Part shown: positions 36,034 to 44,995 of the stretch, piece by piece
Layout: every line of letters starts with the position of its first letter
How positions within the stretch are numbered: the first letter of the stretch is position 1
Origin: Saprospiraceae bacterium
GTDB taxonomy: Bacteria > Bacteroidota > Bacteroidia > Chitinophagales > Saprospiraceae
Assembly (NCBI GenBank): GCA_016715105.1
Contig: JADKBO010000059.1
Coordinates: 310,001 to 374,000, forward strand
DNA length: 64,000 nt
Direction of reading: 5' to 3'
Notes under the pieces: model-generated
Databases searched by the model: none
Seen by the model: only the letters and a program-made list of their open reading frames with translations
Told to the model about the DNA's origin: nothing
Position numbers and translations under genes: made by a program

Positions 36034-38169
36034 TTAGGGTAAAGCAAATGCTACATATTGATCCCCTGACTTGGTTTTTAATTTTCCACCACCGCAAGCA
36101 ATTACGACATATTGTTTGCCGTCAATCATATAAATACTTGGTGATGCATAACCCGCAGCTGGGAGATCACTCTGCCACAAAATCTTTCCTGTTTTAGTAT
36201 CAAATGCTCTAATTTTCTGATCCTTGGTGGCGGCAATGAATAGTATTCCACCCGCTGTAATTGCTGGTCCACCATAATTATCTGTTCCAGTAGCAGGCAA
36301 ACCTTTGGCCATCAATTCAGGATATTCCCCCAGCGGAACCTGCCAAATCCTTTTCCCAGTATTCATATCAGTTGCAGTTAGTGTTCCCCAAGGAGGCTGA
36401 CTAATTGGATATCCAGCTGAGTCATACCAGCGATTATAACCCGTGGCACTGTATGGCGCTGATGAAAGTTCACTTTTTGAGGTTTGGACCACCTCACCGC
36501 CTTTGCCAATCAAATAATCATAGATGGCTTTGATTTCTTCCGATGTCAAGTTGGTAAAAGCAGGCATTCTACCTCTACCTCTTTTCAAAAGAGTTGCCAC
36601 TTCGTAATCTACATACTTTAAATCCAATTTTTGAAGTGAAGGATAAGTACCATCTTCATTACCTTCGGCATGAGCACCATGGCACGACATACACCAATTT
36701 TCATACAATTTTTTACCTGTCGTGTTGCCCATATTGCCAGCTTTTGGATCGGATGCTTTCAACGAACTAAAAACCGGATTTTCTTTTGCCGGCACATAAA
36801 TGACAGCATTTTTGTCAACAGCTGCGCCACCCCACTGAGCACCTCCGTCCGTTCCAGGATAAAAAACTGTGCGATTGAAACCAAGTGGTATGAATGGTGA
36901 TCCCGTATTTGTTTGTTTCAATTGGGCGATGATTTCTTCCTTATTAGAGGCAAAATCATTGATATCTTCATGTGTGAAAGATTGGCGGGTAAAATGCTCG
37001 GGCAATAGGGGGACAGGTTGCGTTTCAGATGTTTGTTCCCCCGGTATTGTTGATACAGGAAACGATTTTTCCTCAATTGGATAAATCGGCTGCCCTGTCA
37101 CTCTATCAAATACAAAAATATAACCTTGTTTAGTAACTACGGAAACCACGTCCAGTTTTTTCCCATTTTGTTGAATGGAATACAAATTAGGGGGAGCTGG
37201 AATATCCCGGTCCCATATATCATGGTGCACCGTCTGGAAATGCCAAAGTCTTTTTCCAGTGCGGACATCCAGGGCTAAAAGGCTATTTGCAAATAGATTG
37301 TCTCCTTTTCTGTTTCCTCCATAAAAGTCAAAAGCAGCAGATCCTGTTGGAACATAGGCAATGCCTCTTTTCCTATCTAAGGCCATACCCATCCAATTAT
37401 TGGCTCCTCCTGTATTTTTATAATTGTCTTTTTCCCAAGTCTCATAACCAAACTCCCCTGGATGTGGTATGGTATGAAAAGTCCACAAAGATTTGCCAGT
37501 GATCACATCGTAGGCTCTGATATCTCCCTTCAAGGCTGCTGCACTTTCAGAAACTCGACCACCCACAATCAATATATTTTCAAATACAATGGGTGGCGTA
37601 TTGGCTACAACATATGCATCCGCTCCAGCTCGCTCAATGCCTTCGATCAAGTGGATTTTACCTTCTTTTCCAAAACTTTTGATGATCGTACCAGTTTTAG
37701 CATCTAGCGCATATAAATAAGCACCGTAGCCAAAAAAGATTCTGGATTCGGCTCCATTTGACCAGTAGGTAATTCCCCTACTCGTCATGGTAAAGGTAGG
37801 TTCCGTTATAGCTGTTTTCCAAATTTCTACACCTGTCTGGGCTGAAATTGCAAAAGCTTGAGATCCAGCTGAAACTCCATATAAAATACCATCGATGATG
37901 ATGGGATTACATTGCATTTGTGTTGAATGATGAACAGTGTCCGCACCTTCGGATTCATATATCCAGGCTACTTTCAATTGATCAACATTTTCTTTATTGA
38001 TTTCGTCAGCTTCAGAATAATGATTGCAATCGTCACCACCATTGTAAGCCAACCAATCGACATTTTTATGTTTGCTTTCTATACAGCTATTAAAAAAAAT
38101 ACAAATGAATAATATGAATTGTAGAGGCGCTCTGCAAATACTCGTTAAATTCATTTCCATTTTTAACAT
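36034..38169 (-). CDS. PQQ-dependent dehydrogenase with cytochrome c domain (quinoprotein)
   Basis: The 711-residue protein has a lipobox-like FFNSC near residue 29, then the eight-bladed quinoprotein propeller: AYNGGDDCNHYSEADEINKE, WIYESEGADTVHHSTQMQCN, FAISAQTGVEIWKTAITEPT, GGANNWMGMALDRKRGIAYV and TGKRLWHFQTVHHDIWDRDI. An inserted class I cytochrome c domain has CMSCHGAHAEGNEDGTYPSL at about residue 497. The propeller then closes (TDNYGGPAITAGGILFIAAT). It resembles membrane-bound glucose/alcohol quinoprotein dehydrogenases of Bacteroidota; the substrate is not clear. No PQQ-synthesis genes are seen nearby. The cofactor would be extracytoplasmic. Confidence 0.9.
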   Translation of the reverse strand: MLKMEMNLTSICRAPLQFILFICIFFNSCIESKHKNVDWLAYNGGDDCNHYSEADEINKENVDQLKVAWIYESEGADTVHHSTQMQCNPIIIDGILYGVSAGSQAFAISAQTGVEIWKTAITEPTFTMTSRGITYWSNGAESRIFFGYGAYLYALDAKTGTIIKSFGKEGKIHLIEGIERAGADAYVVANTPPIVFENILIVGGRVSESAAALKGDIRAYDVITGKSLWTFHTIPHPGEFGYETWEKDNYKNTGGANNWMGMALDRKRGIAYVPTGSAAFDFYGGNRKGDNLFANSLLALDVRTGKRLWHFQTVHHDIWDRDIPAPPNLYSIQQNGKKLDVVSVVTKQGYIFVFDRVTGQPIYPIEEKSFPVSTIPGEQTSETQPVPLLPEHFTRQSFTHEDINDFASNKEEIIAQLKQTNTGSPFIPLGFNRTVFYPGTDGGAQWGGAAVDKNAVIYVPAKENPVFSSLKASDPKAGNMGNTTGKKLYENWCMSCHGAHAEGNEDGTYPSLQKLDLKYVDYEVATLLKRGRGRMPAFTNLTSEEIKAIYDYLIGKGGEVVQTSKSELSSAPYSATGYNRWYDSAGYPISQPPWGTLTATDMNTGKRIWQVPLGEYPELMAKGLPATGTDNYGGPAITAGGILFIAATKDQKIRAFDTKTGKILWQSDLPAAGYASPSIYMIDGKQYVVIACGGGKLKTKSGDQYVAFALP

Positions 38170-38199
38170 TTCTCCAAAAATTCAATTTTTTATTTGCGT

Positions 38200-41100
38200 T
38201 TATTTCATCCAAATTGCCCCAACTCCAGCCTTCCATAACTTAGTATTTAAAGCCGGTATTTCTTGTTTTATGATTTGATTGGCTTGAGCCAAATAAGCCG
38301 TCCACCTTGTATTGTATTCCAAAAGTAAATCCTTTGAAGGCTGATTTACTTTTGGCAATTCGCTTTCCGTTTGATTGATCAAATAAAGATAATCTGCTGT
38401 AAATTTATTTGGAAAATTTTCAACGTCGTCATAGGCCTTGGACTTGCGTTGTACCATGTCTTCGTCCCACTTGAGCATTCTCTGGATCAAAGAATCACCC
38501 TCTGTTTTTAAAGATTGGTATTCGGACTCCTTCGGTAAGTGTTTAACCAAATCCTCGAGCTGTTTTCTTTTTGAATCCAATGAATTGACCAATATAATCA
38601 TCTCATTGTAATTGTCTTCCATGCCTTTCATAACAGTATGATATTCCTGGTAATCGGCTGGAGTTACCTCATATGTTGGGTTTGCTAATATTTCTGCTTT
38701 TGCAATTGCTGTATCTGACCCATTGGTGAGGACAATTTCATACATTCCTGGCGAAGCTTTGTGCCCTTGATAACTTCCTTCGATGTAGGCATCTTTCACT
38801 CCCAACATTGTTCCATGCCGCATATTCCACACAAATCTATTCAATCCTTTTTCTGTGCTTAAGACAGGTTCTGCATCTGGGCCTCCATCATATCTGGCGT
38901 ACAAACTATCTGATTTTGAACTAAAACTGTGTACAATAGCTCCTGACTGATCCTTGATGACCATTTGTATTTCCTCCCCTTCTTTCACCTCAGGCAAGTG
39001 ATAATAAATGACTAAACCTGAGGCTGCATTGACACCATTTGTGCCAACTATGCCCGTAAAGCTTGCGTCCATATCGTCCATACTGCTGGAACTATTGGTC
39101 AAGTAATTTGAAGAGGGCGGTAAAATGGATAATTGCTTTTCACCTTTTTGATAATTTTGCACCACATGCAAATCATCTAAAATCCAGAAAGACCTTCCCG
39201 ATGTGGCTGCTATCAAATTGCCTTGATGTACCCTTAAGTCTGTAATAGGAGTGACTGGCAAATTGAGTTGAAAAGGCAACCAATTCAATCCTCCATCTCT
39301 GGAAATAAACAATCCTGATTCTGTGCCCGCGTACAGTAAATCCTTAACTTTGTCATCCGCTCTCACCACTCTGGTGAATGCACCGTCTGGAATGCCTTTG
39401 TTGATGGCAGTCCACGTCTTTCCATAATCTGTTGTTTTGTATAAACCCGGCCGATGATCATTGAATTTATATCTGGTCGTAGCAATATATGCAGTTGCTT
39501 TATCGAAAGGTGAAACCTCAATAGCATTGATGAGGCATTCTTGTAATCCTTTGGGAGTAACATTTACCCAAGTCTTACAAGCATCTTTCGTGAGGTAAAC
39601 CAGACCATCATCACTTCCTGTATAAATGACTCCAGACTCCAATGGAGACTCTATGATATAAGCCAAAGTTCCATAATTTTCAGCCCCAACAGCTTCATTG
39701 GTGTAAGGAACTCCAGGCCGACCTTGTTTTTCTTTTTCATTTCTGGTGAGGTCGGGCGAAACTTCTTCCCAAGTGACACCTAAGTCCTTTGTCCTCAATA
39801 AAAGTTGTGATCCGTGATAATAAGTATTGCCTTCATGTTTACTGAAAATGATGGGCGCATTCCAATTAAATCGGTATTTCATGTCCTTTGCATCTTTTCC
39901 CAAATATTGGATGGGAGCGGCCATGACGTTTCTGCTGGCTTTGTTTTTGGTGTCCAATACTTCAATCGTTCCTTGGTAACTGCCCCCTAAAACAAATCTT
40001 GGATCATCTGGATCAAAGGCTAAAAATGCGCTTTCTCCACCCGCTGATCTTGTCCAATCATTGGTGGTAATGCTGCGTCCACTGATGTTTCTGCTGGCTA
40101 TTTTTACAGAAGTATTGTCTTGTTGACCCGCGTAGATATTATAAGGAAATTGATTATCCACATTGATGCGGTAAAATTGCGCCGTCGGATAAATCATCTG
40201 ACTAGACCAAGACTTTCCATCATTGAATGTCACTGCTGCTCCCCCATCATCGGCAACAATCCTGTTGTCTGAATCATTGGGATTGATCCACAAATCGTGG
40301 TAGTCACCATGGGTATTAGAAATGTCTTCCCAAGTGACTCCGCCATCAATGGACTTCAGGGCAGGTGCACTCAATACATAAAGAATGTTTTCATTATTTG
40401 GATCAGGGAATAATTCGATGTAGTACCAAGCTCTTTGAATCAGCCTGTGGTCGCCAGAAACTTTGGACCATGACTTTCCTGCATCGAGCGATTGATACAA
40501 ACCACCCGCTTCTTTTTCCCAATCACTTTCTATCATAGCATATACTTTTTCGCTGTTTGAAGGGCAAACGGCAATGGACATTTTACCCATTTCTTTGGGT
40601 AAACCTTCAGTCATTTTTTCCCAGTGGTCTCCACCATTGGTTGACTTATACAATCCACTTCCCGGGCCACCACTGATGACTTGCCATGGTTTACGGCCGT
40701 GTTCCCACATAGCAGCGTACAAAATGCGCGGATTGTTGGCATCCATCGACAATTCAACTGCACCCGTGTTTTCATCTACGAAAAGGATTTTTTTCCATGT
40801 GAGGCCACCATCGCTGGTTTTGAATACACCTCTGTCTGGATTTTTACCGTACAAAGCCCCTTGTGCTGCCACATAGGTCACGTCTGGATTTTGTGGATGG
40901 ATGATGATCCTCGAAATGTGTCGGGTATTTTCCAAACCCATGTGTTTCCAAGTTTTCCCAGCGTCAGTACTCTTGTAAACACCATCACCTGAGTGCGTCA
41001 TGACTCCTCTGATTGCGTGTTCTCCCATGCCCACGTAAACTACATTATCATCTGAAGCAGCAACACTCACTGCTCCCACCGTCCCAGACTTAAAAAAACC

Positions 41101-41364
41101 GTCGGATACATTGTCCCAAGACATTGCCATATCGGTTGATTTCCAAAGACCACCGCCGGTCGTACCCATGTAGTAAACTTTGGGATTACCAATGACACCA
41201 CAAGCAGCTACAGATCGTCCACCCCTAAACGGCCCTATACATCGCCATTTTACAGGTTTTAAATAATTTTGGAATTCGTTTTGTATGGAATCTAATTTTG
41301 TTTGAGCGCTCAAAAGCGGTGCGAACAATAGAAATGCAAAAACAACAATCAATGGTTTGGACAT
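38200..41364 (-). CDS. Exported sortilin/BNR-type beta-propeller protein, copy A
   Basis: The 1054-residue protein has a signal peptide (cut near PLLSAQ) and opens with KWRCIGPFRGGRSVAACGVI, the start of the VPS10/sortilin-like glycosyl hydrolase-type propeller family of Bacteroidota. Asp-box/BNR repeats recur: GVYKSTDAGKTWKHMGLENT, GVFKTSDGGLTWKKILFVDE, GLYKSTNGGDHWEKM and GLYKTTDYGKTWTAI. A C-terminal region from about residue 780 has a beta domain (FVWNMRH) then a helical tail. No catalytic assignment is possible. It is a paralogue of the gene at 48587-51717. The gap of 30 bases to the PQQ dehydrogenase suggests one operon. Confidence 0.88.
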   Translation of the reverse strand: MSKPLIVVFAFLLFAPLLSAQTKLDSIQNEFQNYLKPVKWRCIGPFRGGRSVAACGVIGNPKVYYMGTTGGGLWKSTDMAMSWDNVSDGFFKSGTVGAVSVAASDDNVVYVGMGEHAIRGVMTHSGDGVYKSTDAGKTWKHMGLENTRHISRIIIHPQNPDVTYVAAQGALYGKNPDRGVFKTSDGGLTWKKILFVDENTGAVELSMDANNPRILYAAMWEHGRKPWQVISGGPGSGLYKSTNGGDHWEKMTEGLPKEMGKMSIAVCPSNSEKVYAMIESDWEKEAGGLYQSLDAGKSWSKVSGDHRLIQRAWYYIELFPDPNNENILYVLSAPALKSIDGGVTWEDISNTHGDYHDLWINPNDSDNRIVADDGGAAVTFNDGKSWSSQMIYPTAQFYRINVDNQFPYNIYAGQQDNTSVKIASRNISGRSITTNDWTRSAGGESAFLAFDPDDPRFVLGGSYQGTIEVLDTKNKASRNVMAAPIQYLGKDAKDMKYRFNWNAPIIFSKHEGNTYYHGSQLLLRTKDLGVTWEEVSPDLTRNEKEKQGRPGVPYTNEAVGAENYGTLAYIIESPLESGVIYTGSDDGLVYLTKDACKTWVNVTPKGLQECLINAIEVSPFDKATAYIATTRYKFNDHRPGLYKTTDYGKTWTAINKGIPDGAFTRVVRADDKVKDLLYAGTESGLFISRDGGLNWLPFQLNLPVTPITDLRVHQGNLIAATSGRSFWILDDLHVVQNYQKGEKQLSILPPSSNYLTNSSSSMDDMDASFTGIVGTNGVNAASGLVIYYHLPEVKEGEEIQMVIKDQSGAIVHSFSSKSDSLYARYDGGPDAEPVLSTEKGLNRFVWNMRHGTMLGVKDAYIEGSYQGHKASPGMYEIVLTNGSDTAIAKAEILANPTYEVTPADYQEYHTVMKGMEDNYNEMIILVNSLDSKRKQLEDLVKHLPKESEYQSLKTEGDSLIQRMLKWDEDMVQRKSKAYDDVENFPNKFTADYLYLINQTESELPKVNQPSKDLLLEYNTRWTAYLAQANQIIKQEIPALNTKLWKAGVGAIWMK

Positions 41365-41385
41365 ATCAAAAAGCTTTGGTTATGC

Positions 41386-41393
41386 CAAAAATA
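41386..41393 (-). promoter_or_regulatory. Possible -7 box for the propeller/PQQ/cytochrome operon
   Basis: TATTTTTG on the minus strand matches TAnnTTTG about 22 bases upstream of the ATG at 41364. No clear -33 box was found. Confidence 0.35.
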
Positions 41394-41495
41394 AGTAAAA
41401 GAGGACATTTGTTTAGTTTAGATCGAAGAATATCCTTATTATTAATTTAGAGTCAAGCTGGGCACTGTAAAAATTTAAACAGAATTGGATAATAT

Positions 41496-41860
41496 GATTG
41501 CAGCCACCAAATAACTTTGATCATCCTCTGTTTTTTTCATATTATGAGAAAGTTCGGTGGACTGCGAAATTTATTTCGCTATTGCATAAGCACAAAGTTG
41601 AAAGAGACTAAAATATAGATGATGTGAGATTGCTTGCGACCAAATAAATTTGGTTATCCACTGGGTTTTGACATTCAACAGAAAGTTCGGTGGACTGCGA
41701 AATTTATTTCGCTGTTGCTTAAGCATAAAGATTGAAAAAGACTAAGATATATGGACTTTGAGATTGCTTGCGACCAAATAAATTTGGTCATCCACTGGGT
41801 TGAGAAAGTTCGGTGGACTGCGAAATTTATTTCGCTATTGTTGCAAACTTTGTACTTTTA
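41496..41860. repeat. Tandem array of three hairpin-rich units of about 132 bp
   Basis: Units begin with GATTGC at 41496, 41628 and 41762 (periods 132 and 134). Each holds an ACCAAATAAmTTTGrTyATCC dyad, then GAAAGTTCGGTGGACTGCG and the hairpin GCGAAAT-TT-ATTTCGC. Unit 1 is the most diverged; units 2 and 3 are near identical. Unit 3 runs on into the left copy of the long direct repeat. The array fills most of the 774-base gap downstream of the AAA ATPase gene. The remaining 41941-42138 is AT-rich with another ACCAAATAAGTATGGT dyad near 42075. Confidence 0.85.
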
Positions 41861-41938
41861 ATAATTTAAACCAAAAGCCCAAAGAGGTATTACAGAAAAC
41901 TTGCTAGCAAGAGCATGCAATATTGCACAACAAAATGA
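41782..41938. repeat. Long direct repeat flanking the ATPase cassette, left copy
   Basis: This 157-base stretch, from ATTTGGTCATCCACTGGG to TGCACAACAAAATGA, matches 43771-43924 with only scattered substitutions and small indels. It contains the GCGAAAT/ATTTCGC hairpin and a non-repeated tail (AAAGAGGTATTACAGAAAAC). Confidence 0.9.
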
Positions 41939-42138
41939 GCAATTATTTACAATTTTGCTCAATCAATAGTGCATTTTGGTTTTGTTTTGGATTTACAATG
42001 CTCCTTTGAGTACGTCCAAAATCCTTCATAATTGATAATCAACAGGTTATGGACACTGGATTTTCTTCCTACCAAATAAGTATGGTACTTCTTCCAAAAG
42101 TTAAAACACGATTTGCTGAATGATTATTTGATTTTTAT

Positions 42139-43584
42139 TCAATTAATGAAATCTACAAATAGGTCATCGATCGTTACTTCAGTATGAATCTCTTCTAAAT
42201 AATACTTATTTCGCATAGCAGGATAAGTTGTCATCAATGTTGTAACTACCTGCTTTTTTGTTTTTGTAACATGCTGAAAACTTGCTCTTTTTTGTCGGAG
42301 CTTTGTGTTATAATCCTTTGAAATTACAAATTCATTGTTGGAAAATTTGGCCTCACATAAGTGAATAATTCCGTCTTTTCTGTCAATGATTAAATCTACC
42401 TGAGCGCCAGGAATTTCATCATTTCCAGAAAATCTCCAGGAACTGATCTCTGTGTACACACCTTGTATTCCTAGTTTATGATGAATTTGTGGCATATGCA
42501 AAAGGCATATATTCTCAAAAGCATAACCTGTCCATGCCATAAAGGCCGAGCTAGATGCGTAGCTTTCCCAAGTATTTGCGCGACCTTTTGGTGAATCTTT
42601 GACAAACTTTATATAAAAATGGGTAAAAAAATCTGTCAATCGATAAATACTATCTTTTTTCTTTTTTCCATAAGGGGTGATCATTTCAATGAATGCACAA
42701 TCGATCATACTTTTCAGAATTCTTGAGAAACTTCCCCCAGCAGCGACACTCACCTGCTTTAAAATTTCTGCTTGAGTAAGTCCATAAATTTTTCCGGATA
42801 AAGCTTCACCGATTTCAATGGCCTCCTTACCATTTGCAAAAAGAGAATGATACAATGGCTCAAACTCATTTGCAAGAGGAGCGTTTGGTGCAAAAAATAA
42901 AGCATCTATCGCTTGAGTAACACTAGATCCACGTGGTATCATTTTAAGATAGAACGGTATGCCGCCCAGAGCCATGTACAATTGTATAATTTGATATTTC
43001 GTGTACGACAACCCCAAATATTCAAAATACATTTCTGTTTCGCAGAGTGAGAAAGGCAAGAGTTCAATTGATTTGGTAATACGTCTATAAAGTCCTCCTT
43101 TTGCTTCAAGCATATTTTGTATCATCCAGGAAGCCGCAGAGCCACAGCCTACAAGGATCAATTTTTGCATTTTCGAGCCATGTTGATTCCAGAAATATTC
43201 CAATGATGAAAGGAAACCGCTTCTGGCTTTATCCAACCAGGGAATTTCATCCAAAAAAACGACCATTTTCTGATTTTGGTCTTCTATGGAATAGAGATAA
43301 TCTGCTAGGTTCTGGAATGCTTCTTCCCAACTCTTTGGTACAGGCCTACCTGCTGCAGTGGGAAAGACTCTGATCAATTCTTTGTGAAAGTTGTATTGTT
43401 GTGTACTCGTTTCTGCTTGATAAGCTCCAGAAAAATCGAAAACCAGCACATCTGCAAAATATTGTCGTATGAGATAGGTCTTGCCTACCCTTCGTCTGCC
43501 ATAGACAGCCAGAAACTCCGGCTGTTTACTCAACATCAACTGGTCAAGTATGCGTGTCACTTGCTTCCTTCCAACAACTTCCAT
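42139..43584 (-). CDS. AAA ATPase (archaeal-ATPase/DUF234 type) with C-terminal PD-(D/E)XK-like motif
   Basis: The 481-residue protein has Walker A GRRRVGKT (about 29-36), Walker B MVVFLDEIPW (107-116), the following LEYFWNQHGSKMQKLILVGC typical of the PF01637-like STAND/MNS ATPases, and a winged-helix region (about 262-306, GLTQAEILKQ...GGSFSRILKSM). The C-terminal DUF234-like part ends with GAQVDLIIDRKDGIIHLCEA followed by KF: D397, E411 and K413 fit a PD-(D/E)XK nuclease core. Biological roles in this family are mostly unknown; defence or mobile-element functions are proposed. It lies alone between long direct repeats behind three 51-bp iterons. Confidence 0.88.
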   Translation of the reverse strand: MEVVGRKQVTRILDQLMLSKQPEFLAVYGRRRVGKTYLIRQYFADVLVFDFSGAYQAETSTQQYNFHKELIRVFPTAAGRPVPKSWEEAFQNLADYLYSIEDQNQKMVVFLDEIPWLDKARSGFLSSLEYFWNQHGSKMQKLILVGCGSAASWMIQNMLEAKGGLYRRITKSIELLPFSLCETEMYFEYLGLSYTKYQIIQLYMALGGIPFYLKMIPRGSSVTQAIDALFFAPNAPLANEFEPLYHSLFANGKEAIEIGEALSGKIYGLTQAEILKQVSVAAGGSFSRILKSMIDCAFIEMITPYGKKKKDSIYRLTDFFTHFYIKFVKDSPKGRANTWESYASSSAFMAWTGYAFENICLLHMPQIHHKLGIQGVYTEISSWRFSGNDEIPGAQVDLIIDRKDGIIHLCEAKFSNNEFVISKDYNTKLRQKRASFQHVTKTKKQVVTTLMTTYPAMRNKYYLEEIHTEVTIDDLFVDFIN

Positions 43585-43601
43585 GATATTTTTATAACTT
43601 A

Positions 43602-43718
43602 TATTTGGAATTATCTACCAAAATTAGTAACATTTTTCCAAATAAATGACTTTATTTGGAATTATCTATAGTTTTTAACCACATTTTTCCAGATATAGGT
43701 CGCTATTTGGAATTATCT
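43602..43718 (-). promoter_or_regulatory. Three 51-bp iterons in front of the AAA ATPase gene
   Basis: TATTTGGAATTATCT recurs at about 43602, 43653 and 43704, an exact 51-base period. Between copies lies ACATTTTTCCArATA, which pairs with the next TATTTGGAA as a dyad. A further diverged half (TTTTTTCAAATATTAGGTCG) follows at 43735. The first copy is 17 bases upstream of the ATG at 43584. They look like binding sites for a protein, perhaps the ATPase's own winged helix, or promoter repeats. Confidence 0.8.
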
Positions 43719-43770
43719 GGGTTTTAAGTATGATTTTTTCAAATATTAGGTCGAAGTGAGTATAGGGTAT

Positions 43771-43924
43771 ATTTGGTCATCCACTGGGTTGAGAAAGTTC
43801 GGTGGACTGCGAAATTTATTTCGCTGTTGTTGCAAACTTTGTTCTTTCAATAATTTAAACCAATTGCCCAAAGAGGTATTACAGAAAACTCTAGCAAGAG
43901 CATGCAATTTGCACAACAAAATGA
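43771..43924. repeat. Long direct repeat flanking the ATPase cassette, right copy
   Basis: This 154-base partner of 41782-41938 is in the same orientation. It lacks the upstream tandem hairpin units and starts inside the ACCAAATAA/ATTTGGTC dyad, which marks the left boundary of the duplicated segment. Confidence 0.9.
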
Positions 43925-44023
43925 CTTTAAAAAAGAAAAACACTAGTCTTTCAGGGAAATTTAAAGCCACATTGTATTTGATAATATAAAGGTGGTGATC
44001 AAACTTTAAGGTTATGCGTTGAA

Positions 44024-44170
44024 TCATATTTCTTGCGCATTCTTTCTTTGAAATTGCTCATTATCAAATTCCACAGATTCACCACTTTGCTCTCCTATCA
44101 CTAATGCTTCATTAATTATTGGCAATTCATCAAAATGCTCTCCCAATATGATTGTTGTATTTCTGTCCAT
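44024..44170 (-). CDS. Short ParD-like antitoxin, internally shortened
   Basis: The 48-residue frame starts MDRNTTIILGEHFDE, matching the N-terminal strand of ParD-type ribbon-helix-helix antitoxins (MxRNTSxxLGxHF). It ends with INEALVIGEQSGESVEFDNE, which resembles the toxin-binding tail (LREALIEGEKSG...FD). The helices between, normally 30-40 residues, are missing, so it looks like a relic with an in-frame deletion. An unrecognised frame overlaps its stop by ATGA (from 44027 downwards) where a toxin would be, but runs into the direct repeat at 43924. The flanking gaps 43925-44023 and 44171-44341 hold nothing else recognised. Confidence 0.55.
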   Translation of the reverse strand: MDRNTTIILGEHFDELPIINEALVIGEQSGESVEFDNEQFQRKNAQEI

Positions 44171-44341
44171 TTGATGTTGTTTGAATAAATTTACCTTTTT
44201 ATTAGTATAAATTTCAAGTACAAATTGGTTTTATTCACTTTTGAGCACCATATCTCTTAAATATGTACTCGTCACTTAACAAACCTATCCAACCAAATTT
44301 CCCCATTAAAATAAGTACCTTTGTCCCCACAATCATGTTTT

Positions 44342-44995
44342 ATGCTTTCCGAATCAGACTCTCCTACCCCAGAAATAAATACCTTGTTAGCAGAATCAGA
44401 AGCTGTAGTCGGGGAGCAGAAAATTCACCGCCATTTCATCACCCACAAGCCTTTTGGTTTCATCACCCAATTTGTCAATACCAATAAGCGCAAAAAAGGG
44501 GTGTTGGGCGAATTGCATGATTTTCCTGAAGGTACAATGGCCATCGGACGTTTGGATGTAGACTCAGAAGGACTGCTTTTGTTGACTACTGATGGTATGG
44601 TAAGTTTCACTATTTGTAGTCGGAAAATCGAAAAGGAATATTATGTACAACTTGACGGAATTATTGACGAAGAGGCCATTCAGAAAATGCAAGCGGGTGT
44701 TGAAATAGGAATTGATGGCGTCAAATATTTGACCAAACCATGTATTGCCAGGCGACTGGAGGAGCCCCCTTGTTTTCCCCCTCGCATAAAAGCCATCCGA
44801 GGCGAACATCATGGACCAACAAGTTGGGCTTCCATTACCATTCGCGAAGGCAAGTACAAACAGGTACGCAAAATGACGGCCGCAGTTGGCTTCCCCACAT
44901 TACGGCTCATGCGGGTAAGGATTGGCAATATCCATCTGGGCGCACTCAAAGCCGGGGAAGTAATTGAAGTTCCCAAGTTTGATGTTGATTTATAA
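44342..44995 (+). CDS. RsuA/RluE-type pseudouridine synthase
   Basis: From the ATG at 44342 the protein has 217 residues. It lacks an N-terminal S4 domain and goes straight to HRHFITHKPFGFITQF. The catalytic motif GRLDVDSEGLLLLTTDG (about residues 64-80) has the nucleophilic Asp. KIEKEYYVQLDGIIDEEAIQ and TIREGKYKQVRKMTAAVGFP with LMRVRIGNIHLG complete the family pattern. RluE-type enzymes modify a uridine of 23S rRNA. A TTG at 44321 gives seven more residues but no support. It is a single-gene unit. Confidence 0.9.
   Translation: MLSESDSPTPEINTLLAESEAVVGEQKIHRHFITHKPFGFITQFVNTNKRKKGVLGELHDFPEGTMAIGRLDVDSEGLLLLTTDGMVSFTICSRKIEKEYYVQLDGIIDEEAIQKMQAGVEIGIDGVKYLTKPCIARRLEEPPCFPPRIKAIRGEHHGPTSWASITIREGKYKQVRKMTAAVGFPTLRLMRVRIGNIHLGALKAGEVIEVPKFDVDL

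Larger units (their letters stand above)
41782..43924. mobile_element. Putative ATPase cassette bounded by ~155-bp direct repeats
   Basis: Two near-identical direct repeats (41782-41938 and 43771-43924) bound a 1.8-kb segment with a single AAA ATPase gene and its iteron promoter. No transposase, integrase or recombinase is seen inside. The repeats are too long for a target-site duplication. Recombination between element copies, or a repeat-bounded mobile unit moved by a helper in trans, are the likely explanations. Confidence 0.5.

Noticed and set aside
41782..43924. Insertion sequence with target-site duplication
   Set aside because: The flanking repeats are about 155 bases, far too long for a target duplication, and no transposase is encoded.
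43746..44027. Intact ParE-type toxin gene
   Set aside because: Its sequence does not show ParE motifs and its second half lies inside the long direct repeat; only a truncated remnant is possible.
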